From an uncultured Chloroflexota bacterium (lineage in GTDB: Bacteria; Chloroflexota; Dehalococcoidia; UBA2979): a DNA stretch of 6,294 bases. Each line of letters opens with the position of its first letter. Positions within the stretch are counted from its first letter, which is position 1. The stretch covers positions 1 to 6,294 of the forward strand of contig CADEHD010000132.1 of assembly GCA_902827055.1 (NCBI GenBank). The letters run 5' to 3'. The position numbers were made by a program, and so were the translations under genes. Of the stretch, positions 1 through 5,051 are shown piece by piece. Under the pieces are notes generated by a model. The model ran no database searches. It was not told the DNA's origin and saw only the letters and a list, made by a program, of their open reading frames with translations.

Positions 1-452
1 ACGGCGCCGATGATGTCGTGCAGCGCGCCACTGTCCTCGAGCTCCCGCCGGTTCATCTCGTACTGCAGGGCGCGGTCCAGCACGTTGGCGTACGGGTCGT
101 GCGCCATCGTGGAGCGCACGCCGAAGTAGTCGCGGTACATGGTGTCGATGTACACCTCGTCCAGCACGAGGTGCGTGACGACGCCAGCCATGAAGGCGCG
201 GGTCATCTCGTGCAGGCGCGCCTGGTCGCGCAGGTCGGGGTACTGCTCGAGCATCCGAGCCACTGAGTCCTGCATGTCCAGGCACTCGAGGTCGAAGAAG
301 TGCGTGTGGATGCGGTCGCGCCGTGTCAGGACGCGGATGTCAGGTGCGGTCGCGCCGAGGTAGAAGAGGCCGCGCTGGGCATCAATCGCCGGCGCGCGAA
401 GCTGCTCCGCGATGATCCGCGCTCGCGTCATGTGCTGCCCCAGCGACGGCAC
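1..452 (-). CDS. Zinc-dependent phospholipase C-like protein (partial, C-terminus off window)
   Basis: First 150 residues of a protein resembling the prokaryotic zinc-dependent phospholipase C family (Zn_dep_PLPC, PF00882 type). Visible landmarks are His7 close to the N-terminus, the GATAPDIR stretch at 33-40, the HTHFFD cluster at 49-54 and FMAGVVTHLVLDEVY at 87-101. The last matches the family's helix in which a His and an Asp (here His94, Asp98) bind metal. Such proteins hydrolyse or bind phospholipid-like substrates in characterised relatives; the substrate here is unknown and no signal peptide is visible. The GTG start at 452 is chosen because GAGGAGG (466-460) lies 7 bases upstream and because it keeps the conserved N-terminal His; an in-frame ATG at 431 is an alternative that would lose it. 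It begins two bases after the hisG stop, so it is probably co-transcribed and translationally coupled with hisG. The 3' end lies beyond the window. Confidence 0.75.
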   Translation of the reverse strand, partial: MPSLGQHMTRARIIAEQLRAPAIDAQRGLFYLGATAPDIRVLTRRDRIHTHFFDLECLDMQDSVARMLEQYPDLRDQARLHEMTRAFMAGVVTHLVLDEVYIDTMYRDYFGVRSTMAHDPYANVLDRALQYEMNRRELEDSGALHDIIGA

Positions 453-454
453 GG

Positions 455-1888
455 CTAAGCCTCCTCGAGGCGCGGCGCGACCGCGACGAGGCGCTCCACG
501 AGCGCGTCGCGCAGCGTCCCGGCCGCGCCGGCAGGCCGCTGGCGGTGCCCGATGATGCAGTTCGTCGAGACCATGATCACGTCGAGCATGCGGAGCCTGT
601 TGGCGCGCAGCGTCGTGCCGGTCTCCGAGCCCTCGATCAGGATGTCGGCGTCTTCAGGCACGAACCCCTCGGAGGCGCCGTTGATCGGGATGACCGTGTA
701 CCGCCCGAGGTGCCGGTCGCGCGCGTAGCGGTCGGCCAGGGCGACGTACTCGGAGGCCACGCGGATCGCCCTCCCTGGGTCGTTACGTCGCCAATATGCC
801 ACTGCGTCCTCGATCGTCTCGGCCGGCACATCCTCGGAGACCACGGCCCCGAGATCGTACCGCGAACGGCCGAGGTCGCCGAGCTCGATAGCAGGTGACG
901 AGGGGAACGACGCCTGGTGCGCGGCAAGCCAGTCGCGCCCGGTCAGGGCGAGGTCGAACAACCCGAGGGCGACCGCGCGCGGCATGTCCTGCGGGCGCAT
1001 CACCTTGACTTCGACGGCCGCGAGGTCTGGCGTCGTGGGCCGTGGGCGGCGTACCGCGGCCGACTCGGTGTAGCCCTCGAACGTGATGCCCGCCGCCTCC
1101 AGCGCCGCGACGGTGTGCCGCTGCGCGTGGCCATCGGGAACGGCGATGCGCAGGCCCTCTCCAGTGCGAGGTGGGATGCCTCGCGGGCCGGGACGCACGG
1201 CCAGCGGCGCGGGCTCGACGAACCCGCTTCCGGCGACGCCCGCGGGCAGCCTGAGCAGCAGCGACAGCGCGACTCCCAGGTCGCGACCGGACAGCGCGGC
1301 GCGGTTGCCGATGAGCCACGCGGGCCCCTCGTGCACGGTGACGAGCGGCGCCAGCCCCTCCGCGAGCGCGTCGGCCTCGGGCAGCAGCGCGAGCTCGGCG
1401 TCCTCGGGGAGCCACGCCTGGGGCTGGCCCCAGACGTCCAGCACTCGATACGAGGGGATGCGCGCCCGGTTCAGCCAGCGCTCGGCGAGCGCGGGGAACT
1501 CGGTGGTCACGCGCACTGTGCGGGCTGCTGCGAGCTCCTGGAGGTCGGTGCCGGGAGGGCCCGCGAGCACGAGGCGGGTGGCACCGATGTCGAGGGGGCG
1601 CACCAGCACGAGCGACTCTCGCGGGTGTCGTGCCAGCAACTCGTCGACGCCCGATCGGGTCGCGATGCCAAGGTCGTACTGGCCAACCGCGACCTGGATC
1701 GGGATGTCGCGATCCGAGAACACGCGGACATCGATGCCGTCCACGCCCTCGACGCCGAAGCGGTACGTGCGCGCGCCCTCGCGGTAGCCGGGTACGTCGA
1801 GGTTGGCTTGCTGCAGCCGCTCGGCGAGCGGGACACGGAGGTCGCCGCGCGGGAGCGCGACTCGCACGGCGGTGCGGCGGGTCGTCAT
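455..1888 (-). CDS. hisG: ATP phosphoribosyltransferase, tandem double-HisG protein
   Basis: Catalyses the first step of histidine biosynthesis (ATP + PRPP to phosphoribosyl-ATP). The protein is 477 residues; short-form HisG is about 210 and long-form about 300. It reads as two HisG copies of about 210-230 residues (roughly 7-212 and 246-472) joined by a Pro/Gly-rich linker. Copy 1 has ALPRGDL (11-17), DRDIPIQVAVGQYDLGI (59-75) and RVTTEFPALAERWL (126-139). Copy 2 has the counterparts QDMPRAVALGLFDLALTG (300-317), RVASEYVALADRYA (376-389), INGASEG (402-408) and the PRPP loop GSETGTTLRANRL (420-432). Copy 1 has no recognisable PRPP loop at the equivalent place (LLPEADALAEGL, 168-179). Copy 2 has PDGHAQ in place of the KGRL-like start. 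The ATG at 1888 overlaps the hisZ stop as ATGA, which fixes the start; the open frame extends 48 codons further upstream but that part lies in hisZ. Partnership with HisZ follows from the neighbour. Confidence 0.92.
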   Translation of the reverse strand: MTTRRTAVRVALPRGDLRVPLAERLQQANLDVPGYREGARTYRFGVEGVDGIDVRVFSDRDIPIQVAVGQYDLGIATRSGVDELLARHPRESLVLVRPLDIGATRLVLAGPPGTDLQELAAARTVRVTTEFPALAERWLNRARIPSYRVLDVWGQPQAWLPEDAELALLPEADALAEGLAPLVTVHEGPAWLIGNRAALSGRDLGVALSLLLRLPAGVAGSGFVEPAPLAVRPGPRGIPPRTGEGLRIAVPDGHAQRHTVAALEAAGITFEGYTESAAVRRPRPTTPDLAAVEVKVMRPQDMPRAVALGLFDLALTGRDWLAAHQASFPSSPAIELGDLGRSRYDLGAVVSEDVPAETIEDAVAYWRRNDPGRAIRVASEYVALADRYARDRHLGRYTVIPINGASEGFVPEDADILIEGSETGTTLRANRLRMLDVIMVSTNCIIGHRQRPAGAAGTLRDALVERLVAVAPRLEEA

Positions 1889-2943
1889 TGCGAATGCCCG
1901 CGGCGGCGTCGCGGCCCGCGCGCGGGCACCAGGGCCGCCAGCCCCAGGAGGTCGGCGCCGAAGCCAGAGGCGGCGGCCGGTGCGCCGCCGATGGCCTCGC
2001 AGAGGTGGTCGTACCGGCCGCCAGCGACACACTCACGGTCCTGCGCCACCAGGCGGAAGGTGACGCCGCTGTAGTACTCCAGGTTCCGCGCGGTCGCCGG
2101 GACCACCCGGTACGGCGTGTCCAGCTCGTCGAGGGCGGTCGTGACCCGCTCGAGTTCGTCGAGCGCCTCCACCACCTCGGGCACGGCGACGCCGAGGGTG
2201 GCGCGCAGGTTCGCGATGTAGGCGGCGGAGTCGCCGTTGACGCCAAAGAGGAGTCGCAGCGCGGAGCTGCCCTGCGGGTACCGCTCGAGGAGGTCGTCCG
2301 CGACCGTCCCCTCGCCGGAGAGCAGGCGGTCGTACGCCTCGACCTGTGCCCGTCGGTCGAGCCCCGCAGCCTCGAGGGCGGCGCGCACGAGGCCGGCGTG
2401 CGCGATCTCCACGGCGACGCCATCGATGCCCAGCGCCTGCAGGAGGCGGAGCGCGAGGCGAATCAGCTCGGTGTCGCCCTCGGGGGGCGCGACGCCGAAG
2501 GACTCGACGCCGCATTGCCAGATCTCGCGGTCGATGCCTTCGGGCTCGAATCGGTACACGGGCTGGACGTAGGCCAGGCGCGCGGTGGCCTCGGGCAGCG
2601 CGCCCTCCGAGGCCTGCTCGACGAACCAGCGCGCGGCCGCCACGGTGGCGTCGGGGCGCAGGACAACGCGCTCGCCGCTCCACCCGTCCCAGTCGAGGAA
2701 CGAGTAGACCCGGTCGAGCAACTGCGGTGACAGGGCGCCGCTCGACGTGTAGAGGTGCAGCGGCTCCACGGTCGGCGTGCGGATCTCGAGGTAGCCCGCG
2801 CGCTTCGCCACGTCGAGAAACACGCGCTCCACAGCACGGAACGTGGCCATCGCGGACGGACCGAGGTCACGCATGCCACTCACGCGGCTGGCGGGCTCGG
2901 CGCTGTCGCCAGGCTCGGGGCTCTCGAGGTTCGGGTCAATCAT
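1885..2943 (-). CDS. hisZ: ATP phosphoribosyltransferase regulatory subunit HisZ
   Basis: HisZ is a histidyl-tRNA synthetase paralogue that binds short-form HisG, activates it and carries histidine feedback inhibition. The 352-residue protein has the class II synthetase core: GMRDLGP near the N-terminus (23-29), a motif-2-like run YRFEPEGIDREIWQCGVESF (130-149), NLEYYSGVTF (287-296, the counterpart of the HisRS LDYYTGTVFE motif) and a glycine-rich end ECVAGGRYDHL (304-314). It stops soon after this core, so the C-terminal anticodon-binding domain of true HisRS (usually about 420 residues) is absent. That, plus ATGA overlap with hisG, favours HisZ over HisS. The ATG at 2943 is chosen although its ribosome-binding site is weak (GGCGAG 5-10 bases upstream); Met24 is a possible later start but would begin inside the conserved GMRD. 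The gene lies directly behind the His attenuator, so its expression should fall when His-tRNA is plentiful. Confidence 0.9.
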   Translation of the reverse strand: MIDPNLESPEPGDSAEPASRVSGMRDLGPSAMATFRAVERVFLDVAKRAGYLEIRTPTVEPLHLYTSSGALSPQLLDRVYSFLDWDGWSGERVVLRPDATVAAARWFVEQASEGALPEATARLAYVQPVYRFEPEGIDREIWQCGVESFGVAPPEGDTELIRLALRLLQALGIDGVAVEIAHAGLVRAALEAAGLDRRAQVEAYDRLLSGEGTVADDLLERYPQGSSALRLLFGVNGDSAAYIANLRATLGVAVPEVVEALDELERVTTALDELDTPYRVVPATARNLEYYSGVTFRLVAQDRECVAGGRYDHLCEAIGGAPAAASGFGADLLGLAALVPARGPRRRRGHSQ

Positions 2944-3000
2944 GTACTGCTCGCCATCCCGGGAACGCCCTCGCGCTCGGTGCGCGCTTCGGGCTGTCGG

Positions 3001-3035
3001 ACACAAGAAAAAGCCGCGACGGTGGCCGTCGCGGC
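3001..3035 (-). terminator. Intrinsic terminator of the his attenuator
   Basis: Perfect 10-bp inverted repeat (GCCGCGACGG, loop CCA, CCGTCGCGGC, 3035-3013) followed on the minus strand by TTTTTCTT (3012-3005). It lies 58 bases upstream of hisZ and 30 bases after the leader-peptide stop. Because no other terminator separates the upstream HAD gene from it, it may also end the birA-HAD transcript. Confidence 0.9.
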
Positions 3036-3065
3036 GGGGCTGTATGCGGGCTGCTGGCGAACCAG

Positions 3066-3155
3066 CTAGCTGCGAAGCGCGCGCGACGGCCTGACATGCC
3101 CGGCATGGGCGTGTCCATGATGCTCGTGGCCGGTGCCGATGGTGCGCACTCGCAT
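3066..3155 (-). CDS. hisL: His operon leader peptide
   Basis: A 29-residue ORF whose codons 10-20 read HEHHGHAHAGH, that is six His codons (CAC, CAT, CAT, CAC, CAT, CAT) in eleven, at 3128-3096. Such density is the hallmark of a leader peptide that measures charged His-tRNA; the peptide itself probably has no further role. The start ATG (3155) is exactly where transcription is predicted to begin from the promoter at 3190-3162, so it is probably translated as a leaderless mRNA; no Shine-Dalgarno is present within the predicted transcript. The GTG at codon 3 is a less likely alternative. The stop TAG (3068-3066) precedes the terminator by 30 bases. It could only be mistaken for a longer gene because the frame stays open upstream into the HAD gene. 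Confidence 0.85.
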   Translation of the reverse strand: MRVRTIGTGHEHHGHAHAGHVRPSRALRS

Positions 3156-3161
3156 GCCCCG

Positions 3162-3190
3162 AGGGTATGCGGGGCGCTGGAACGGGTCAA
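3162..3190 (-). promoter_or_regulatory. Sigma-70-type promoter of hisL-hisZ-hisG
   Basis: TTGACC (3190-3185), a 17-base spacer, and TACCCT (3167-3162). The -35 matches five of six consensus bases and the -10 keeps the key T, A and final T. The -35 overlaps the stop codon of the HAD gene. Counting seven bases from the -10 places the transcription start on the A of the hisL ATG (3155). A GCCCCG/CGGGGC inverted repeat (3175-3170 and 3161-3156) flanks the -10. Confidence 0.7.
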
Positions 3191-3843
3191 TCCGGGGACG
3201 CCCCCACGAGTCCGTGCCGCCGCAGGTGCGCCAGCAACTGGGGCGCAGTCGGTTGATCCGGATCCACGGCCTCCGCGGCCCACCCCGACCGGCGCGCGGC
3301 CTCGACGTTGACCGGCGCGTCGTCGAAGAAGAGCGTGCGCCCGGGCGGGACACGCACGGCGGCCGAGAACGCCTCGAAGATCCGCGGGTCGGGTTTTGCC
3401 ACGCCGAGCAGGTGACTGGCGTGGCGATACCGCAGGCGCGCCACGGTGGGGTATTCAGCGGTGCCATCGAGGCGCGCCCAGTGCGCCGGATTCGTGTTCG
3501 ACAGCGCCCCGGTTGTGGCACCGGCGGACTCGACGGCGTCGACGACGGCCCCGACGCCGTCGTACTCGAGGCCGGACCAGGCGTCGAGGATCAGGGCAAT
3601 ATCAGCGGGGACGTACGCGCCCCCGGAGGCCGCCGCGAGGCGCCGCTGGTATTCGGCGCTGGTCAGCGCGCCGAGCTGATACGCCTCGCCGAGCGCGACC
3701 CGGGCGCGGTCGAAGGCATCACCGGTCCGCCCTCGATGCGGCGCGAGTCCCGCCAACTGAAGGGCCTCTGCCCAGCTCTGAGCGATCTGGACGAGCACTC
3801 CTCCGAGGTCGAACACCACGATGTCATAGGCGGTGCTCGCCAC
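3187..3843 (-). CDS. HAD superfamily hydrolase (phosphatase-like, subfamily IA type)
   Basis: A 218-residue haloacid dehalogenase-type protein. Motif I is VVFDLGGVLV with nucleophile Asp12; motif II is LSNTN (Ser115); motif III Lys150 lies in GVAKPDPRIF; motif IV is FFDDAP (Asp164, Asp165). A helical cap is expected between motifs I and II, as in subfamily IA. The second acidic position of motif I is Gly14 rather than Asp, as in FDLGG/FDLGN-type members such as YihX-like sugar phosphatases, so phosphatase activity is likely but the substrate cannot be named. The GTG start at 3843 follows the birA stop by one base, indicating one operon. A role as histidinol-phosphate phosphatase is possible because his genes follow, but nothing in the sequence supports it, and the his promoter lies at this gene's own 3' end. 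Confidence 0.82.
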   Translation of the reverse strand: MASTAYDIVVFDLGGVLVQIAQSWAEALQLAGLAPHRGRTGDAFDRARVALGEAYQLGALTSAEYQRRLAAASGGAYVPADIALILDAWSGLEYDGVGAVVDAVESAGATTGALSNTNPAHWARLDGTAEYPTVARLRYRHASHLLGVAKPDPRIFEAFSAAVRVPPGRTLFFDDAPVNVEAARRSGWAAEAVDPDQPTAPQLLAHLRRHGLVGASPD

Positions 3844-3844
3844 C

Positions 3845-4657
3845 TCAGTTGCCGCGCAGCGTGGTTACGTCACCGGCGGCGTACGCCTCGACGCGGCCGT
3901 CCGAGTGGCGGATCACGAGTTCGCCATGCGCCGAGACGTCGACGGCTTCACCCTCGACGATGCCCCCGGGGGTCGCGAGGCGAACCCGCTGTCCCAGCGT
4001 CGCGAGCCGTTGCCGCCACGCCGCCAGGGCCGCGGCGGGGTCGACCTCGATCGCTGCGGCCCAACGGCCGATCGCGCGCGACAGCGCGCCGAGCAGCGCC
4101 TCGAGGGTGGGTGGCTTCGCGCCGGCCCCCTCGATGCTGGTCGCCAGCGCTGCCAGTTCGTCGGGGAGTGGCGCTGCGCGCACGTTGATGCCGATGCCGA
4201 GGAACACGTCCCGGCCTCCGACCGCGGCTGGACGCGACTCGGCGAGGACGCCACACAGCTTGCGAGGGCCGTCCGGCCCCAGGTGTTGCACGTCGTTCGG
4301 CCACTTGAGCACGGTCGCCAGGCCGGAGGTCTCGAGGATGGCGTCGCCGGCCGCGAGCGCCCCCGCGAGCGCGTACAGCGGGGCGTCGGCGGCGCTCGCA
4401 GCACGCAGGTGGTACGTGGCGTACAGCCCGGTCGATGCGGCCGAGAGCCATGTCCGGCCCTGTCGACCTCGTCCCGCCGATTGCTCGCCGGCGACGTACA
4501 CCGTGCCTGGTGCGCCGCCCGCGACCGCGCCCGCGCGGGCGTCGTCCATGGTGGAGGTCGTCGACTCAACGAAGCGGATCTCGCGGCCCACGTCCGTGGT
4601 CAGGTCCTGGGGCGACATGCGGAGGACGGACCGGTACGCAACGAGGTCGAAGGGCAC
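3845..4657 (-). CDS. birA: Biotin--[acetyl-CoA-carboxylase] ligase, monofunctional
   Basis: Attaches biotin, through biotinyl-AMP, to the lysine of biotin carboxyl carrier proteins in the cytoplasm. The 270-residue form shows STTSTMDDA (32-40), the adenylate/biotin loop GRGRQGRTW (62-70), KWPNDV (118-123), KLCGVLAE (133-140) and GIGINV (154-159), then a small SH3-like C-terminal domain (about 222-270). There is no N-terminal winged-helix domain, so this is the class I enzyme that cannot act as a biotin-operon repressor by itself. The open frame continues upstream to 4867, but the extra part crosses a terminator and is low-complexity Pro/Arg-rich. The GTG at 4657 is preferred because GAGG lies 7 bases before it; the ATG at 4618 has no ribosome-binding site and would trim the N-terminal helix. 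It forms an operon with the HAD gene. No promoter was seen directly upstream, so transcription may come from 4998-4970 through the intervening terminator. Confidence 0.9.
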   Translation of the reverse strand: MPFDLVAYRSVLRMSPQDLTTDVGREIRFVESTTSTMDDARAGAVAGGAPGTVYVAGEQSAGRGRQGRTWLSAASTGLYATYHLRAASAADAPLYALAGALAAGDAILETSGLATVLKWPNDVQHLGPDGPRKLCGVLAESRPAAVGGRDVFLGIGINVRAAPLPDELAALATSIEGAGAKPPTLEALLGALSRAIGRWAAAIEVDPAAALAAWRQRLATLGQRVRLATPGGIVEGEAVDVSAHGELVIRHSDGRVEAYAAGDVTTLRGN

Positions 4658-4771
4658 GTACTCGCCTCGGGGCTGGACGAGGGGTGGAACGCTCAATGGG
4701 CGGGAGACGGGGCCCGCGGCAACTCGCGGGCGCCGATGTCGAGTGGCGCACGCTCGATGAGGCCGCGGAGC

Positions 4772-4802
4772 AACAAAGGGCATAAAGAGACACAAAGGAA
4801 AG
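4772..4802. repeat. Short AAAG-based imperfect tandem repeat
   Basis: On the plus strand AAAG recurs at 4775, 4784, 4794 and 4799, giving three units of about 9-10 bases (ACAAAGGG, ATAAAGAG, ACAAAGG). It is an A-rich island in GC-rich DNA. On the minus strand its first part serves as the pyrimidine-rich tract after the terminator stem. Confidence 0.4.
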
Positions 4803-4829
4803 GGCGCCCCGGCCGAGGCCGGGACGCCC
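4790..4829 (-). terminator. Intrinsic terminator upstream of birA
   Basis: A 12-bp stem with a CTCG loop (GGGCGTCCCGGC, 4829-4818, and GCCGGGGCGCCC, 4813-4802; one U-G wobble) followed on the minus strand by TTTCCTTTGTG (4801-4791). It lies 44 bases after the mini-ORF stop and about 130 bases before birA, so it must be read through, or bypassed by an unseen promoter, for birA to be expressed. Confidence 0.8.
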
Positions 4830-4872
4830 AAAGAGTCGGACGAAGGCAGTGTGCCTAGCCCGCCCAAACCTC

Positions 4873-4941
4873 TTAGGAACGAACCTCCGAGGAGATGCTG
4901 GGCCTCCGGCTCACCACCGTCCGACTACTATCGTCTACCAC
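4873..4941 (-). CDS. 22-residue mini-ORF (possible leader peptide)
   Basis: GTG-started ORF of 22 codons ending in TAA, preceded 9 bases upstream by GGAGG within AAAGGAGGTGAT, a 12-base match to the consensus ribosome-binding site. The peptide begins VVDDSSRTVV and is rich in Ser (seven), Val (five) and Arg (four). It resembles no family I know. Several codons end in A or T (GTA, GAT, AGT, AGT, GTT, CGT), unlike the neighbouring genes, so it may be a leader peptide or accidental. Its codons 6-8 form one strand of the RNA's closing helix, so translation would open that helix. The excellent ribosome-binding site is the main reason to keep it. Confidence 0.35.
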   Translation of the reverse strand: MVDDSSRTVVSRRPSISSEVRS

Positions 4942-4946
4942 TTAGC

Positions 4947-4958
4947 ATCACCTCCTTT
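4947..4958 (-). promoter_or_regulatory. Exceptionally strong Shine-Dalgarno
   Basis: AAAGGAGGTGAT on the minus strand is fully complementary to the conserved 3' end of 16S rRNA. No real gene in the window has such a site; it serves only the 22-codon mini-ORF. It lies a few bases after the predicted transcription start (about 4962). Confidence 0.6.
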
Positions 4959-4969
4959 CACTGCACCGG

Positions 4970-4998
4970 ACGTTATCGGGTCCGGCCGCGATCGTCAA
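4970..4998 (-). promoter_or_regulatory. Sigma-70-type promoter upstream of the birA leader
   Basis: TTGACG (4998-4993), a 17-base spacer and TAACGT (4975-4970), with predicted start near 4962. It has the same shape as the his promoter (TTGAC, 17 bases, TAnnnT), which makes each more credible. It lies 53 bases after the mscL stop. Confidence 0.65.
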
Positions 4999-5051
4999 CC
5001 TGCTCATGTCAGTGATCAGTTCCGCCGGCGCACGGCGACTCGCGGCGTCCG

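Larger units (their letters stand above)
2944..3155 (-). promoter_or_regulatory. Histidine transcription attenuator (his leader RNA)
   Basis: Leader RNA between its promoter and hisZ. In transcript order: a His-rich leader peptide (3155-3066); segment 2, GGCCGTCGCG at 3091-3082, lying in leader codons 22-25; a GCTGG-TTCG-CCAGC hairpin at 3066-3053; segment 3, CGCGACGGCC at 3033-3024; segment 4, CCGTCGCGGC at 3022-3013; and a U-rich tract. Segment 2 is a perfect 10-base complement of segment 3, while segments 3 and 4 form the terminator, so the two pairings exclude each other. Inference: a ribosome stalled on His codons 10-17 leaves segment 2 free to form the antiterminator, whereas one that reaches the stop codon covers segment 2 and allows termination. 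A small CATGC-CGG-GCATG hairpin (3107-3095) sits just ahead of segment 2. The layout is that of classic His attenuation; no proof of function is available from sequence alone. Confidence 0.85.
4790..4962 (-). ncRNA. Candidate structured leader RNA or small RNA upstream of birA
   Basis: Predicted transcript of about 170 bases from the promoter at 4998-4970 to the terminator. AGTCGGACG (4926-4918) and CGTCCGACT (4842-4834) are a perfect 9-bp pair that closes a multibranch region. Inside it are GCCCA/TGGGC (4903-4899 with 4866-4862) and the hairpin AGGCA-CAC-TGCCT (4856-4844). The upstream segment GCCGG-AG-GCCC (4909-4899) could pair with the terminator's 5' arm in two blocks, which would make an antiterminator. 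I do not recognise a known riboswitch, T-box or SRP RNA signature. It may be a cis-acting leader for birA-HAD, an independent small RNA, or a mini-ORF transcript. Confidence 0.4.

Noticed and set aside
917..2074. Long plus-strand open frames (also 1630-2730, 2346-3311, 3133-4188, 3396-4760, 3833-4858)
   Set aside because: All lie antisense to genes with clear motifs, have low-complexity Arg/Pro/Gly-rich translations and no domain.
783..2423. 546-codon minus-strand open frame across hisG and hisZ
   Set aside because: It is an Arg/Pro/Ala-rich alternate frame lying over two well-recognised genes, with no family motif; a GC-rich shadow.
1885..2943. Histidyl-tRNA synthetase (hisS)
   Set aside because: No C-terminal anticodon-binding domain, and stop-start overlap with hisG; HisZ fits better.
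4658..4867. N-terminal extension of birA encoding a DNA-binding domain
   Set aside because: The extension is low-complexity, shows no winged helix and crosses the terminator; GTG at 4657 has a ribosome-binding site.
4947..4958. Plus-strand ATCACCTCCTTT looks like the 3' end of a 16S rRNA gene
   Set aside because: No other 16S sequence precedes it; it is the complement of a strong Shine-Dalgarno on the minus strand.
4790..4962. T-box leader upstream of birA
   Set aside because: No T-box TGGNACCGCG bulge or specifier-loop context is visible, and birA is not a usual T-box target.
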